DNA of 64,000 nucleotides from CAYZWU01 sp964482235 (GTDB lineage: Bacteria; Planctomycetota; B15-G4; CAYZWU01), in contig CAYZWU010000002.1 in assembly GCA_964482235.1 (NCBI GenBank), positions 149,385 to 213,384 on the forward strand, given 5' to 3'. The translations under genes and the position numbers were made by a program. The first letter of the stretch is position 1; each line of letters begins with the position of its first letter. Below are positions 41,807 to 50,345 of this stretch, in pieces. Below the pieces are notes generated by a model. It worked only from the letters and a program-made list of their open reading frames with translations. It had not been told where the DNA came from and did not search any database.

Positions 41807-44068
41807 ATGTCTGCACGATTTTTTTCACCCTTCCGGGACAGCGCCGTTACGGCACTTGCCTGCCTGGCCATGCTCCTTTTTTCTCCTTTCCTTCGATCCG
41901 CGCCCGAGGGCGATCAGCGGGAACCGCCGAACGCCCCGGCCAACCTGGAGGTCGACCGCGCCAGAGGCCGGTTCGTGCTGAGTTACGCGGGCACGGTCAT
42001 CTTTCAGGGGGAGCTGGCATATCGCTCCCGCGAAGGTGAGCGTCCCTTCTCCGACCTCGAGATCCCCTGGATCGAGAAGCGAGACGAGTCCGGATCCGGT
42101 CCGGCCGTGGTCTGCGAGACATTCGAGATCCAGGGCGAACGGAAGAGCCTGGAGCAGCAGATCGTCTTCTCCCTGAACGGGGCGGATCCAGGACTCTCTC
42201 TCGTCCTTCGGGGGGTTTGCCGGGGAAGCGGCGAGTCCTTTCCCGCGGAAACGCTCGGGCCGGCGCAGGAACGGTTCCCCTTGATCCGGAACTGCGTGGG
42301 GCTGAGCCGCAGCCTGCGGAACAATGCCGTCTTCGACAGGCGGTTCGACTGGCTCCTCTGCGGCCGCGCGGAGGGATGGACGCGAATCATCCCGAAGGAG
42401 GAGACGGTCCAGGGAAACGCCTTCACCCTTGAGGTCAGGGGCAAGCAGTGCACCCTCGTCTTTCGCCCCCGTTATTACCAGAAGCACAGGAACCTGCCTT
42501 TTTTCGAACCGTGGACCTACAGCGTCTGGCCCGCCTCCGTGGCCGGGTGGTGTTCCTGGTGGCCCTATCGCGCCGAGATCAGCGAGGCCGTGGTGCAGGA
42601 GGTGGCCGGGGTTTTCGCCGAGAGGCTTCGCGACTTCGGGTACAGGACGATCCAGATCGACGACGGTTTCCAGTCGAACATGGACGGCCTGCCCGACGGT
42701 TGGCTCGACACGAACGACCGGTTCCCCGGCGGTCTCGCCCGGCTCGTGGAGATCATCGAGGCCCAGGACCTCGAGCCCGGCATCTGGCTGAGCGTCCGCT
42801 TCGGCGACGAGGCTTTCGTGAAGGAGCACCCCGGCTGGTTCGCCGCCGATGACGAGGGGAAGCCGTTCCGCGGGAACTGGATCGCCTACAGCCTCGACGG
42901 AACATGCCCCGAGGCGATCGACAGCGTGGTCCGTCCTCTCTACCGTGCGCTGCGCAGCCAGAAGTGGCGCTACGTGAAGATCGACACGCTGCGGCACCTG
43001 CTCTACGACGGCTACTACCCCTGCCGCGATTTCTTCTCCTCGAAGGGCGCGACGTGCGAGCAGGCGATCCGCGGAATCCTGGCCGCGGCGCGCGAGGAGA
43101 TCGGCCGCGACACCTACATGCTGGCCTGCTGGGGTGTGCTGCCCGAGGCGATCGGGATCGCGGACGGCTGCCGTCTCGGCTGGGACGGCTTCGGCGCCAC
43201 CACGCTGGTGCAGTACAACTCGTGGAACAACGTGGTGTGGCGCAACGACCCGGACCATGTGGACATCACGCCAGACGGCGAGGAGATCATCCGTCCAGTG
43301 ACGGTCTGCATGGCCGGCGCCGTGATGATGCTCACCGACAAGGTGGAGGTCTACCGGGATGACAAGAAGATCGAGGGCGCCCGGCGGTCGGCGCCGATCC
43401 CCTTCACCCTGCCGGGGCAGCTCTACGACTTCGATTCCAGCAAGACGGACAACGTGGCTGCCGGACTGCGCAACGAGAAGGGGGGCGCCTCGCCCGGCCC
43501 GATCGACGCCGACCAGCAAGGGACCTTCTGCCCCTGGTGGCTGATGGAGATTGATCGTCCCTTCGCCCGGTGGAACGTGCTGGCGCGGATGAGCTGGGAG
43601 GCGCTGCCCGAGGCGACGGTCCGGTTCGGCGAGCTGGGGCTTCCGCCCGACAGGGAGTACGTTCTGTACGAATACTGGAGCGGGGACCCGGCCAGGGTCT
43701 TCCATCGCTCCTTTCCCGTGCCGGCGCAGAAGGCGAGGGAGGTGCGCGTCTACTCGATCCGCGAGAAGCTCGACAGGCCGCAGATCATCTCGACGAGCCG
43801 GCACATACTGCAGGGGTGGCCCGACCTCGAGGAGCTGGCCTGGGACGGCGCCGGGAGATGCCTGCACGGCAAGAGCCGCGTGATCAAGGGAGATCCCTAC
43901 ACCCTGGTGGTCCGCGTTCCCCGAAAGCCCAAGGCCTTCACCGTGCTGCGCGTCGAGTTCGATGGGCAGAGCCACGGCGCGGAGCAGGAGAAGGGGATCT
44001 GCCGCGTCACCTTCACACCCGACCGCACGGGGGTCGTCTTCTGGCGGATCTGGTTCCAGGCGGAGTGA
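41807..44068 (+). CDS. Secreted melibiase-like (clan GH-D) glycoside hydrolase
   Basis: A 753-residue exported protein with an N-terminal hydrophobic signal (SAVTALACLAMLLFSPF). An N-terminal beta domain is followed by a (beta/alpha)8 barrel with melibiase features: IQIDDGFQSNMDG, LEPGIWLSVR, YVKIDTLRH with likely nucleophile Asp393, and RLGWDGFGA with likely acid/base Asp460. A C-terminal beta domain follows. Alpha-galactosidase activity is possible but not provable. A near-identical copy of its last 460 bp lies at 55611-56034 and a diverged fragment at 46370-46640. An IS91-type remnant begins about 10 bases after its stop. Confidence 0.82.
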   Translation: MSARFFSPFRDSAVTALACLAMLLFSPFLRSAPEGDQREPPNAPANLEVDRARGRFVLSYAGTVIFQGELAYRSREGERPFSDLEIPWIEKRDESGSGPAVVCETFEIQGERKSLEQQIVFSLNGADPGLSLVLRGVCRGSGESFPAETLGPAQERFPLIRNCVGLSRSLRNNAVFDRRFDWLLCGRAEGWTRIIPKEETVQGNAFTLEVRGKQCTLVFRPRYYQKHRNLPFFEPWTYSVWPASVAGWCSWWPYRAEISEAVVQEVAGVFAERLRDFGYRTIQIDDGFQSNMDGLPDGWLDTNDRFPGGLARLVEIIEAQDLEPGIWLSVRFGDEAFVKEHPGWFAADDEGKPFRGNWIAYSLDGTCPEAIDSVVRPLYRALRSQKWRYVKIDTLRHLLYDGYYPCRDFFSSKGATCEQAIRGILAAAREEIGRDTYMLACWGVLPEAIGIADGCRLGWDGFGATTLVQYNSWNNVVWRNDPDHVDITPDGEEIIRPVTVCMAGAVMMLTDKVEVYRDDKKIEGARRSAPIPFTLPGQLYDFDSSKTDNVAAGLRNEKGGASPGPIDADQQGTFCPWWLMEIDRPFARWNVLARMSWEALPEATVRFGELGLPPDREYVLYEYWSGDPARVFHRSFPVPAQKAREVRVYSIREKLDRPQIISTSRHILQGWPDLEELAWDGAGRCLHGKSRVIKGDPYTLVVRVPRKPKAFTVLRVEFDGQSHGAEQEKGICRVTFTPDRTGVVFWRIWFQAE

Positions 44069-44078
44069 GCTGGAGAGA

Positions 44079-44559
44079 TTTCGTTTCCCGTGTTCGCGCC
44101 CAACGCGGCGTTGCGTGCTGCCTTAGTCCCAAAGCCGAAACCCGAGGAGGTGATCCGGCACTTCCGGCGGCGGAAGTCGAAATCGAGTCCAGCCGGAGCT
44201 GAGCGAAAGAGAAGAAGGTACACCTGGGCGGAGTTGATGAAGCGGGTGTTCGAGATTGATGTTCTTCGCTGCCCCCATTGCGGAGCCTGCCGGAAACTGA
44301 TTGCCCGGATCACCGAGGCCCCGGCCATACGTGCTTTTCTCGAATGTCTCGGTCTTTCGCTCGATCCGCCCGAATTGAAACCGGCCCATTGGCCGCCCTG
44401 ATCGGCCCGGTTCGCCGCCCCGACCCTCGGCCGGCCTTTGGCCTTGACCTGACTCCGGAGGATCGATCCGTTCTTTCGGTGATTTCGTCCTGTTTGTTGG
44501 CAGCCCGCACGGCTTCGAAGCGCCTTGAATCCCTCTTTGGGTGCTGCCGGACTCTCGAG
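44079..44559 (+). mobile_element. IS91-type element remnant, right-hand copy of an inverted pair
   Basis: This contains the C-terminal part of an IS91-family transposase followed by its 3' flank. The segment 44319-44559 is repeated in inverted orientation at 47493-47731 with few differences. Both copies end at the same CTCGAG, which suggests that this is the element terminus. The left edge coincides with the point where the hydrolase duplication at 55611-56034 loses homology. Confidence 0.8.
44090..44401 (+). pseudogene. IS91-family transposase, C-terminal fragment
   Basis: About 100 residues matching the end of IS91-type rolling-circle transposases: FAPNAALRAALVP, then RYTWAELMKRVFEIDVLRC, PHCGACRKLIARITE and AIRAFLECLGL. 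The catalytic HUH and tyrosine region is absent, so the fragment is inactive. It overlaps no other gene. Confidence 0.85.
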
Positions 44560-44576
44560 CTTGCTGTATTTGAGGA

Positions 44577-46175
44577 TTACTGGATCGACGTTTCTCTCAC
44601 GTCCGAGGCCAGGCCGTACTGCAGGGCCTGCAGCCAGATATCATATCCTGCAGCTGTTGTCGGAACGAAGAGGTTATAAACGACGGTGCCCTGAAAGTCG
44701 GTGTACTTCCCTCCGGCTGCGAGAATCGGCTGCGTCAGGTTGGTCCAGGCGTCCAATGGGAACACATAAAGATGGTCATAGCCTCCCAGGGTGTAGACAA
44801 GGTATGTTTTTTCAAAGGGATTGCCGTCCGTCATGATGAAGCTGGCATACTGTCCCGCAATCAAAGGTGTGGGAGTTGTGGCAAGTGAGAACGTCGGAGC
44901 CAGATCGAAGATGTACATTGATCCCGTATCAGCACCGTTGTTATCATCGTGGAAAGCACCCACCAGCACCTCATCCCCGGAGCAGGCGACTGAATTACCG
45001 AGGCGGTCCCCCTGTTCCCCGTCCGAGGCGAGCAGCTTGAAGACCTCGATCCATTGGCCGGCATCATCATAGAACACGTACGCAGAGCCGGATGAGGTTT
45101 CAAAATCGTTGTTTTCCTGGGCTCCAACTATCACGAATGAACCGGAGATGCCCACAGACATTCCGAAGCGGTCCAACCGGTCCCCGTCGGAGGCCAGAAG
45201 CTTGTCCTCCTCGTTCCATGTTTTCGAAGCAGGATTGTAGCGGAACACGTATGCCGAGCCGGCTAGTCCACCGTTGTCGTCGTCGCCGTCCACGCCTATG
45301 ACTGCCACATGCGATGATAGGGCCGCTGCTCCACCGAACCGGTCATCCATTTCGGCGTCGGAGGCAACGAGCTTGGCTTCCTCGACCCAGCTCGATGACC
45401 CGGGATCAAAACGGAAGACGTAGCATGCCCCGGCATTGTCGTTGTAGTTGGGAATTAAGTGGTCGGCGTAGTAGGCCCCCACAAGAACCGCGTTATCTGA
45501 TGCGGCGATCGATACGCCGAACCTATCGTTCGAGTACCCGTCAGAGGAGAGAAGCTTGTCCTCCTCGGTCCACGTTCTTGACACGGGATCATAGCGAAAC
45601 ACGTACGCCGAGCCGGAGTCGTGGCCGTTGTCGTCGTCGCATTCTGCGGCGATCGCGGCTACTTGACCCGAGATCGAAACCGAATTGCCGAATTGTTCGT
45701 ACGGCTCCCCATCCGAGGCAAAAAGCTTGACCTCCTCGTTCCATGTCGCAGTGACAGGATCGTAACGGAAGACATAGGCGGCGCCGGTCAAGGATGCCAC
45801 TCCGTCAGCATAAATAGAGCTGATCAGCACCGTTTCCCCTGAGATGGAGACCGCTCGCCCGAATCTATCGCTGTGCGATCCGTCAGATGCGAGGAGCTTG
45901 GCTTCCTCGATCCACGAGGAACTGATCGGATCGTACCGGAAGATATAAGCGGCGCCCGACTCAATCCCAAGGTCATCCGAGTTGGGCGTGCCGATCACCG
46001 CGATTCCGTCGCAAAGGGAGATGGAGTACCCGAATTCGTCCCCTTCCACCACGTCACTGGGGAGCAGCTTGGCTCTCTCGAACCGCACGGCTCCGTCGCT
46101 GGCAAACGAAACATTCGCTAAAATCATGAAGAGGACAAGGGATGAGATCAGGATAGATATTTTTGGCCTGAGCAT
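44577..46175 (-). CDS. Secreted FG-GAP beta-propeller protein
   Basis: A 532-residue exported protein. The signal peptide is MLRPKISILISSLVLFMILA. Seven or more FG-GAP-type repeats of about 55 residues follow (typically LLASDG, DRFGxSVSISG, GSAYVFRYDP), suggesting an integrin-like propeller. A C-terminal module of ~105 residues (LIAGQYASFIMTDGNPFEKT to IWLQALQYGLAS) resembles the end of the protein at 56848. ATG 46175 was chosen because GGGAGACAACC precedes it; the upstream ATG 46202 has no such site. It lies inside the interval bounded by the inverted IS91 remnants. Confidence 0.88.
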   Translation of the reverse strand: MLRPKISILISSLVLFMILANVSFASDGAVRFERAKLLPSDVVEGDEFGYSISLCDGIAVIGTPNSDDLGIESGAAYIFRYDPISSSWIEEAKLLASDGSHSDRFGRAVSISGETVLISSIYADGVASLTGAAYVFRYDPVTATWNEEVKLFASDGEPYEQFGNSVSISGQVAAIAAECDDDNGHDSGSAYVFRYDPVSRTWTEEDKLLSSDGYSNDRFGVSIAASDNAVLVGAYYADHLIPNYNDNAGACYVFRFDPGSSSWVEEAKLVASDAEMDDRFGGAAALSSHVAVIGVDGDDDNGGLAGSAYVFRYNPASKTWNEEDKLLASDGDRLDRFGMSVGISGSFVIVGAQENNDFETSSGSAYVFYDDAGQWIEVFKLLASDGEQGDRLGNSVACSGDEVLVGAFHDDNNGADTGSMYIFDLAPTFSLATTPTPLIAGQYASFIMTDGNPFEKTYLVYTLGGYDHLYVFPLDAWTNLTQPILAAGGKYTDFQGTVVYNLFVPTTAAGYDIWLQALQYGLASDVRETSIQ

Positions 46176-46317
46176 GGTTGTCTCCCAGATTTTATGCGGC
46201 ATCTAATATTAGCAGGAGGGGATGGTTCATACAATCCCAGTTGTGATTCCTTTAGCATGCTTTCGCATGCCTGTAACGGGCTTTGTTCGTTTCCTGAGAA
46301 GAGCCTGGACAAAGAAA

Positions 46318-46368
46318 GCTCTCGTAGAAGCGGAACTCTGCAACCTCTGGGTCGTGGAGATCGAGTGA
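46318..46368 (+). pseudogene. Last codons of a secreted beta-helix protein gene (orphan fragment)
   Basis: The frame reads ALVEAELCNLWVVEIE and a TGA stop, almost the same as the C-terminus of the protein at 58043-59710 (ALVGTELSNLWVVEIE). Nothing recognisable of the family lies upstream. It directly abuts the hydrolase fragment at 46370, so two unrelated gene pieces have been joined. Confidence 0.65.
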
Positions 46369-46369
46369 G

Positions 46370-46640
46370 ACCGGGACGGCCGACGGGGAAGGACCGGCGG
46401 AAAATCCCGGCCGGCTCACTGCTCCAGTATTCGTGGACCATGTACTCCCTGTCAGCCGAGAGCCCCAGCTCGCCGAACCGGACCGTCGCCTCGGGCAAGG
46501 CCTCCCAGCTCATCCGCGCCAGCACGTTCCACCGGGCGAAGGGACGATTGATCTCCATCAGCCACCGGCCCCCGCTGGTCGGCGTCGATCGGGCCCGGTG
46601 AGGCGCCCCCCTTCTCGTTGCGCAGCCTGGCGGCCCGCAG
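46370..46640 (-). pseudogene. Diverged fragment of the melibiase-like hydrolase gene
   Basis: The minus strand encodes WLMEINRPFARWNVLARMSW, then EALPEATVRFGELGL and EYWSSEPAG, matching residues ~560-635 of the hydrolase at 41807. Substitutions are numerous, and a short deletion removes the bases for GTFCPW and breaks the frame upstream. The fragment therefore derives from a paralogue, not from a recent copy of that gene. The remaining bases to ~46712 show nothing recognisable. Confidence 0.75.
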
Positions 46641-46712
46641 CAGCCGGCCGGAACGGTCCATTCTGTCACCGTCGTTATCGGTTGATCGTCCTTGGATGTG
46701 ATGCCGAAGGTT

Positions 46713-47210
46713 TCAGTCCTGCTGTTTCCTGGTTCGCTCTTCGAGGGTCTTCCGGAGAATCGGGAGAACTGCCTTGTCCCGATCGCGTCCCAACTGTTCC
46801 TTGATGGAAATCAGTGTGGGGAGATCGAGAATGAGAACAGGGGATCCCAGGCCGATATCGATCTTCTCGGAGTGCTCGACCAGATCCTCGTAATCAGCTC
46901 CACCGACCGTGCTCCCCAGCAAGTCGAGAGGGCCGGATCGGGTCATCAACAGGTGATGCCCCGGGCTATCGAGCCGGGATGCGTTGGGCGTGATCTCCGG
47001 TTTCTCCCGATAGAATGCCTCCAGATCGCCAAGGGCCCGTTCCAGTCGTTCGAGGTTGCGGGCCTGCCTCGAGTAGATCAGGTCGAGGTCGAATGTCGAT
47101 ACCGGAGCCCCCTGTAGCACGGCGCAGACACCACCAACCACGATGTAGTCCGCTTCCGCAGCTATCAGAGCCTTCAAAATAGCTTCGAAATCAGACAGGG
47201 TTTCGGGCAT
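46713..47210 (-). CDS. Nucleotidyltransferase-like protein
   Basis: A 165-residue protein with a minimal nucleotidyltransferase core: Gly pair and helix in IVVGGVCAVLQGAPVS followed by an FDLDLIYS strand with the metal-binding Asp pair. The C-terminal half is helical and acidic, then basic. Proteins of this kind are found in toxin-antitoxin or abortive-infection-like pairs, though activity cannot be assigned. It overlaps the small upstream gene by 20 bases. It lies within the IS91-bounded interval. Confidence 0.75.
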   Translation of the reverse strand: MPETLSDFEAILKALIAAEADYIVVGGVCAVLQGAPVSTFDLDLIYSRQARNLERLERALGDLEAFYREKPEITPNASRLDSPGHHLLMTRSGPLDLLGSTVGGADYEDLVEHSEKIDIGLGSPVLILDLPTLISIKEQLGRDRDKAVLPILRKTLEERTRKQQD

Positions 47211-47385
47211 CGCGAAGCCTCCGGATCGCCCGGATGTTCTGTTGCAGCGCCGCCAACCGCTGTTTCGGGGTCAAGGAGAGCATCCAGCGGATGAGCGAGA
47301 GATCGACACCGTCTCCGGTCGGGGAGGGCTGATCCGCTTCCCCTCTATCGAGCACCGGTCTGTTACCGCGATCTTCCTTGGGCAT
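47191..47385 (-). CDS. Small protein partnered with the nucleotidyltransferase
   Basis: A 64-residue protein from ATG 47385. The last two-thirds are predicted helical and basic (VDLSLIRWMLSLTPKQRLAAL, then RRLRDARNPV). It overlaps the following nucleotidyltransferase gene by 20 bases, as in two-gene toxin-antitoxin-type cassettes. I do not recognise a named family. A longer frame from 47526 runs into the IS91 remnant and is unlikely to be the true start. Confidence 0.6.
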   Translation of the reverse strand: MPKEDRGNRPVLDRGEADQPSPTGDGVDLSLIRWMLSLTPKQRLAALQQNIRAIRRLRDARNPV

Positions 47386-47492
47386 CAATGCTCCTCGTTC
47401 ACTGGAGACACCTGTCGTTTCGATCCGGCAGATCTCATTGTCAATGGAAACAAACCGGATTTTACCACGCAATCGAATATAGAGAAACAAAC

Positions 47493-47971
47493 TCGAGAGT
47501 CCAGCAGCACCCAAAGAGGGATTCAAGGCGCTTCGAAGCCGTGCGGGCTGCCAACAAACAGGACGAAATCACCGAAAGAACGGATCGATCCTCCGGAGTC
47601 AGGTCAAGGCCAAAGGCCGGCCGAGGGTCGGGGCGGCGAACCGGGCCGATCAGGGCGGCCAATGGGCCGGTTTCAATCGGGCGGATCGGCCGGAAAGCCG
47701 AGACATTCGAGAAAAGCACGTATGGCCGGGGCGGAGGGATCAGGGCGCACAGCCTCTCGATGAAGGCGAGCGGAGGGAAGACGAGAGCTTTCGTCCCGTC
47801 GTGGTAAGCGTGCCTGAGGCGATACAGAACGCTTCCGTCGGAGAGCCTCCTGAGCCGGCTTGCGGCCACGGCCGGGCGGGCCGGCAGTGTAGACTCCGTC
47901 GATTGCCAGCAGATGAAGGTGTAGATTGAGATTCACCGATCCCCGAAGCGTTGCAGGAAGACCACCCCGCC
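47493..47971 (-). mobile_element. IS91-type element remnant, left-hand copy of an inverted pair
   Basis: In minus orientation this segment encodes broken pieces of an IS91-family transposase: FLQRFG, VNLNLHLHLLAIDGVY, then RLSDGSVLYRLRHAYHDGT and ERLCALIPP. These are joined by internal deletion to the C-terminal AIRAFLECLG segment and the 3' flank shared with 44319-44559. The pieces are in different frames, so the transposase is dead. The shared flank ends at 47493. Confidence 0.8.
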
Positions 47972-48169
47972 AGAATTAGCATAATTCAACCATCAAGTTG
48001 GCGGTTGGATATGCTGTAGCCATCAAGTATCCGTCTCTGAGCCTGAAAGGAACTCTTGGGCAAGTATCCGTTGGCGATACCTTAGGCCCTTTACAATGAG
48101 AATATTACGCCAGAAAATGCGGCCTTACTTGGACCTCTAAACTCGATGGACAACTGCACCGGGAACTTG

Positions 48170-48330
48170 TTTACCGGCTCGGGTACTTGCAGGAGTGCAT
48201 TCTCTCCTTCCTCGTCGATGCGCTCGAACCATGAGGAGATCGTCAACTCGTTAAGCAAAAAGACTTCCGCCGTCTTTGCCGTCGTCCAGCCACGCATGGC
48301 TTTCAGTTGGAGTATGTGGAGTCGCTCCAC
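48170..48330 (-). pseudogene. Helix-turn-helix fragment of a DDE-type transposase/integrase
   Basis: The minus strand encodes HILQLKAMRGWTTAKTAEVF, then TISSWFERIDEEGENALLQ and EPVNKFP. This is the N-terminal DNA-binding part of a transposase family common in planctomycete-like genomes, where MRGW and EPVNKFP blocks are conserved. The catalytic DDE domain is absent and the frame runs into unrelated sequence after PVNKFP. It is an insertion-sequence relic. Confidence 0.65.
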
Positions 48331-48383
48331 GGCTGGATCGGATATTTATATCTACCTTATACTTTCACCATCAGCTACTCCGA

Positions 48384-48527
48384 TTGCATTTCAATCCGAT
48401 GCCGGATAATGGGGTGCGGCTGATCGATCGGGTGGTTTCGACAGGTTTGCCGCCTGGGACGCAGATCCCCTTCCAGGCACTTGTGGGGACGGAGTTGAGC
48501 AATTATTGGGTGGTGGAGGTCGAGTAG
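48384..48527 (+). pseudogene. C-terminal fragment of a secreted beta-helix protein
   Basis: The frame reads MPDNGVRLIDRVVSTGLPPG, then QIPFQALVGTELSNYWVVEVE and a TAG stop. This closely matches the last 50 residues of the protein at 58043-59710. Upstream homology stops abruptly, so only the 3' end of a family member survives here. A complete beta-helix gene begins 400 bp downstream. Confidence 0.75.
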
Positions 48528-48925
48528 CCTGAAGGCGAAGTCCGCAGCCGCCGTGACTTCCTCCAGATTTAGTTCACCTGCGGCCCTGCACCGCATCAAA
48601 TCTGCATAGAGCCCAACGGATCGGGAAAAGGTAGTAGGGTGTCTTGAAGGGCGTCGAAGCGGTTTCTGGGCGATAGATGCGGTACCAGGTACCCGGCTAA
48701 GTTGGATTCCACGGAAACCAGTATCCACGTGTTACGGCCTGCCAACTAGCGGGAAGCCGAGAATAATAAAAACAGATTCCGTGAAATCACCCTCTACGAA
48801 TGTCGTTCTCATTGGGGAGCATCTACTTCAATGCACCTGCGCTGTAATCTCATGAAATTTTCCTTAATTCCTATTGGAAGCTTGGCTTCTCACCACAACT
48901 GGACAAACTAAAGGAGGCCCATGCG

Positions 48926-50284
48926 ATGAGACTTTCATTGCTCCTTTTTTTCGCTTTTCTCTTTCAGACCGTGGGCTTCCCGGCCGACATCTACGTGCCG
49001 GATGACTATGGGACGATTCAGGAAGCGGTCAATGCAGCGTCGGATGGAGACACGGTGCTGGTCAGACCGGGAACCTACGTGGAGGCGATTGACATCGACG
49101 GATCGGCCATCTTCCTGAGGAGCACGGATGGAGCGTCGATGACCTGCATTGACGCCGGTGGATGCGGCCTGCCTGGCGTCAGCTGGATATACTGCGGTTC
49201 TCAGCCTCAATCGATAGAGGGCTTCACGATCTCCAATGCGACCGGACCCGGAATACACATCATCGACTCCGATCCCGTGATCCAGGACAACATCATCATT
49301 GGCAATGAAGGCGGGATCTGGTGCTTCTGGCAGTCCTCCTTGACCATCAGGCGTAACCATTTCGAAGGCAATGCACCCGGAGATTGGGGATGGGGCGGCG
49401 CGATCCACGGTTCCTACTCCACGCTGACCGTCGTGGACAACGTGGTCCTACGAAACTCGTCCATCGGGCCAGGAGGGGGGATCAGTTGTGGCGAGTGCGC
49501 AGTCACTCTGGTCAACAACGTTATTGCGGAAAATTCGACCGTCTACTGTGGAGGAGGAATCTACTGCGATAATTCCGTGGTGACCATGACAAACAACACT
49601 CTTCACGGGAATTCTGCCGTCACGGGGGGGGGCGGCCTCGTGTTGTTCGACTGCACACCCAGCATCACGAACTCGATCTTCTGGGACAACAGCGCCTCGT
49701 TCAGCCCGGAGATCGAGCTCATAGGCTCGGGAAGCCAAATCGTCACTTTTTGCAACGTCAAGAACGGTACCGGACAACCTTGGTTCGGCCTGGGCTGCAT
49801 CGATGCCGATCCCCTCTTTGCCGACTCCGCCAACAACGACTACCACCTCACCCGGCCCTCCCCCTGTCGCAACACAGCCGACAATTCCGTCGTTTCTGAA
49901 CTCTACGACTTCGAGGGCGACCCTCGCATCCACGACGGCACCGTGGACATGGGAGCTGATGAATTTCACCTTCACCTGTATTCGATCGGCGACGTAATTC
50001 CCGGCTCCCCCATCGACGTGAAGGTGGTCGGAACACCGGGAACGACGCCCTTGACGCTCGGGCTCGGTTCCGGCATCCAAGATCCGCCGCAGTCAACGCC
50101 TTATGGCGACCTCTGGTTGCTGCCGCCGATTAGACCACGCATCCCGATGCCTGACATCGGCGGCAATGGACTTTCTATCCTTATTGCGACCATCCCCAAC
50201 AACTGGCTCTCCGGCGAGCAGTACCCGTTCCAGGTGCTGGCGGGGAGTGAGTTGACGAACCTTATGGTTCTGACGGTGGAGTAG
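48926..50284 (+). CDS. Secreted right-handed beta-helix protein
   Basis: A 452-residue exported protein with signal peptide MRLSLLLFFAFLFQTVGF. The first domain starts IYVPDDYGTIQEAVNAASDG and contains parallel beta-helix repeats (for example PGGGISCGECAVTLVNNVIA; GGGIYCDNSVVTMTNNTL). A loop follows with CIDADPLFADSANNDYHL and GADEFHLHLYSIG, then a C-terminal module of ~95 residues ending ELTNLMVLTVE. Such proteins often bind or cleave polysaccharide, but no catalytic residues are evident. AAGGAGG lies eight bases before the ATG. It is a paralogue of the protein at 58043. Confidence 0.9.
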   Translation: MRLSLLLFFAFLFQTVGFPADIYVPDDYGTIQEAVNAASDGDTVLVRPGTYVEAIDIDGSAIFLRSTDGASMTCIDAGGCGLPGVSWIYCGSQPQSIEGFTISNATGPGIHIIDSDPVIQDNIIIGNEGGIWCFWQSSLTIRRNHFEGNAPGDWGWGGAIHGSYSTLTVVDNVVLRNSSIGPGGGISCGECAVTLVNNVIAENSTVYCGGGIYCDNSVVTMTNNTLHGNSAVTGGGGLVLFDCTPSITNSIFWDNSASFSPEIELIGSGSQIVTFCNVKNGTGQPWFGLGCIDADPLFADSANNDYHLTRPSPCRNTADNSVVSELYDFEGDPRIHDGTVDMGADEFHLHLYSIGDVIPGSPIDVKVVGTPGTTPLTLGLGSGIQDPPQSTPYGDLWLLPPIRPRIPMPDIGGNGLSILIATIPNNWLSGEQYPFQVLAGSELTNLMVLTVE

Positions 50285-50345
50285 CCTCAATTCAAATACG
50301 GCCCAGTCGTGCAACACCATAGGCGCAATTCAAGCGAGACGTCGC

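Larger units (their letters stand above)
47972..48925. other. Region of small remnants without an intact gene
   Basis: Apart from the transposase fragment at 48170-48330 and the beta-helix C-terminal fragment at 48384-48527, I find no supported gene here. The minus strand around 48530-48650 has a short open frame (SRSVGLYADLMRCRAAGELN) that could be another remnant but has no clear family. The last ~120 bp are AT-rich and precede the AAGGAGG of the gene at 48926. Confidence 0.5.

Noticed and set aside
47462..47869. An intact gene of 135 codons on the minus strand
   Set aside because: It is a chimera of transposase middle and an out-of-frame copy of the IS91-type 3' flank, so it is a remnant and not a functional gene.
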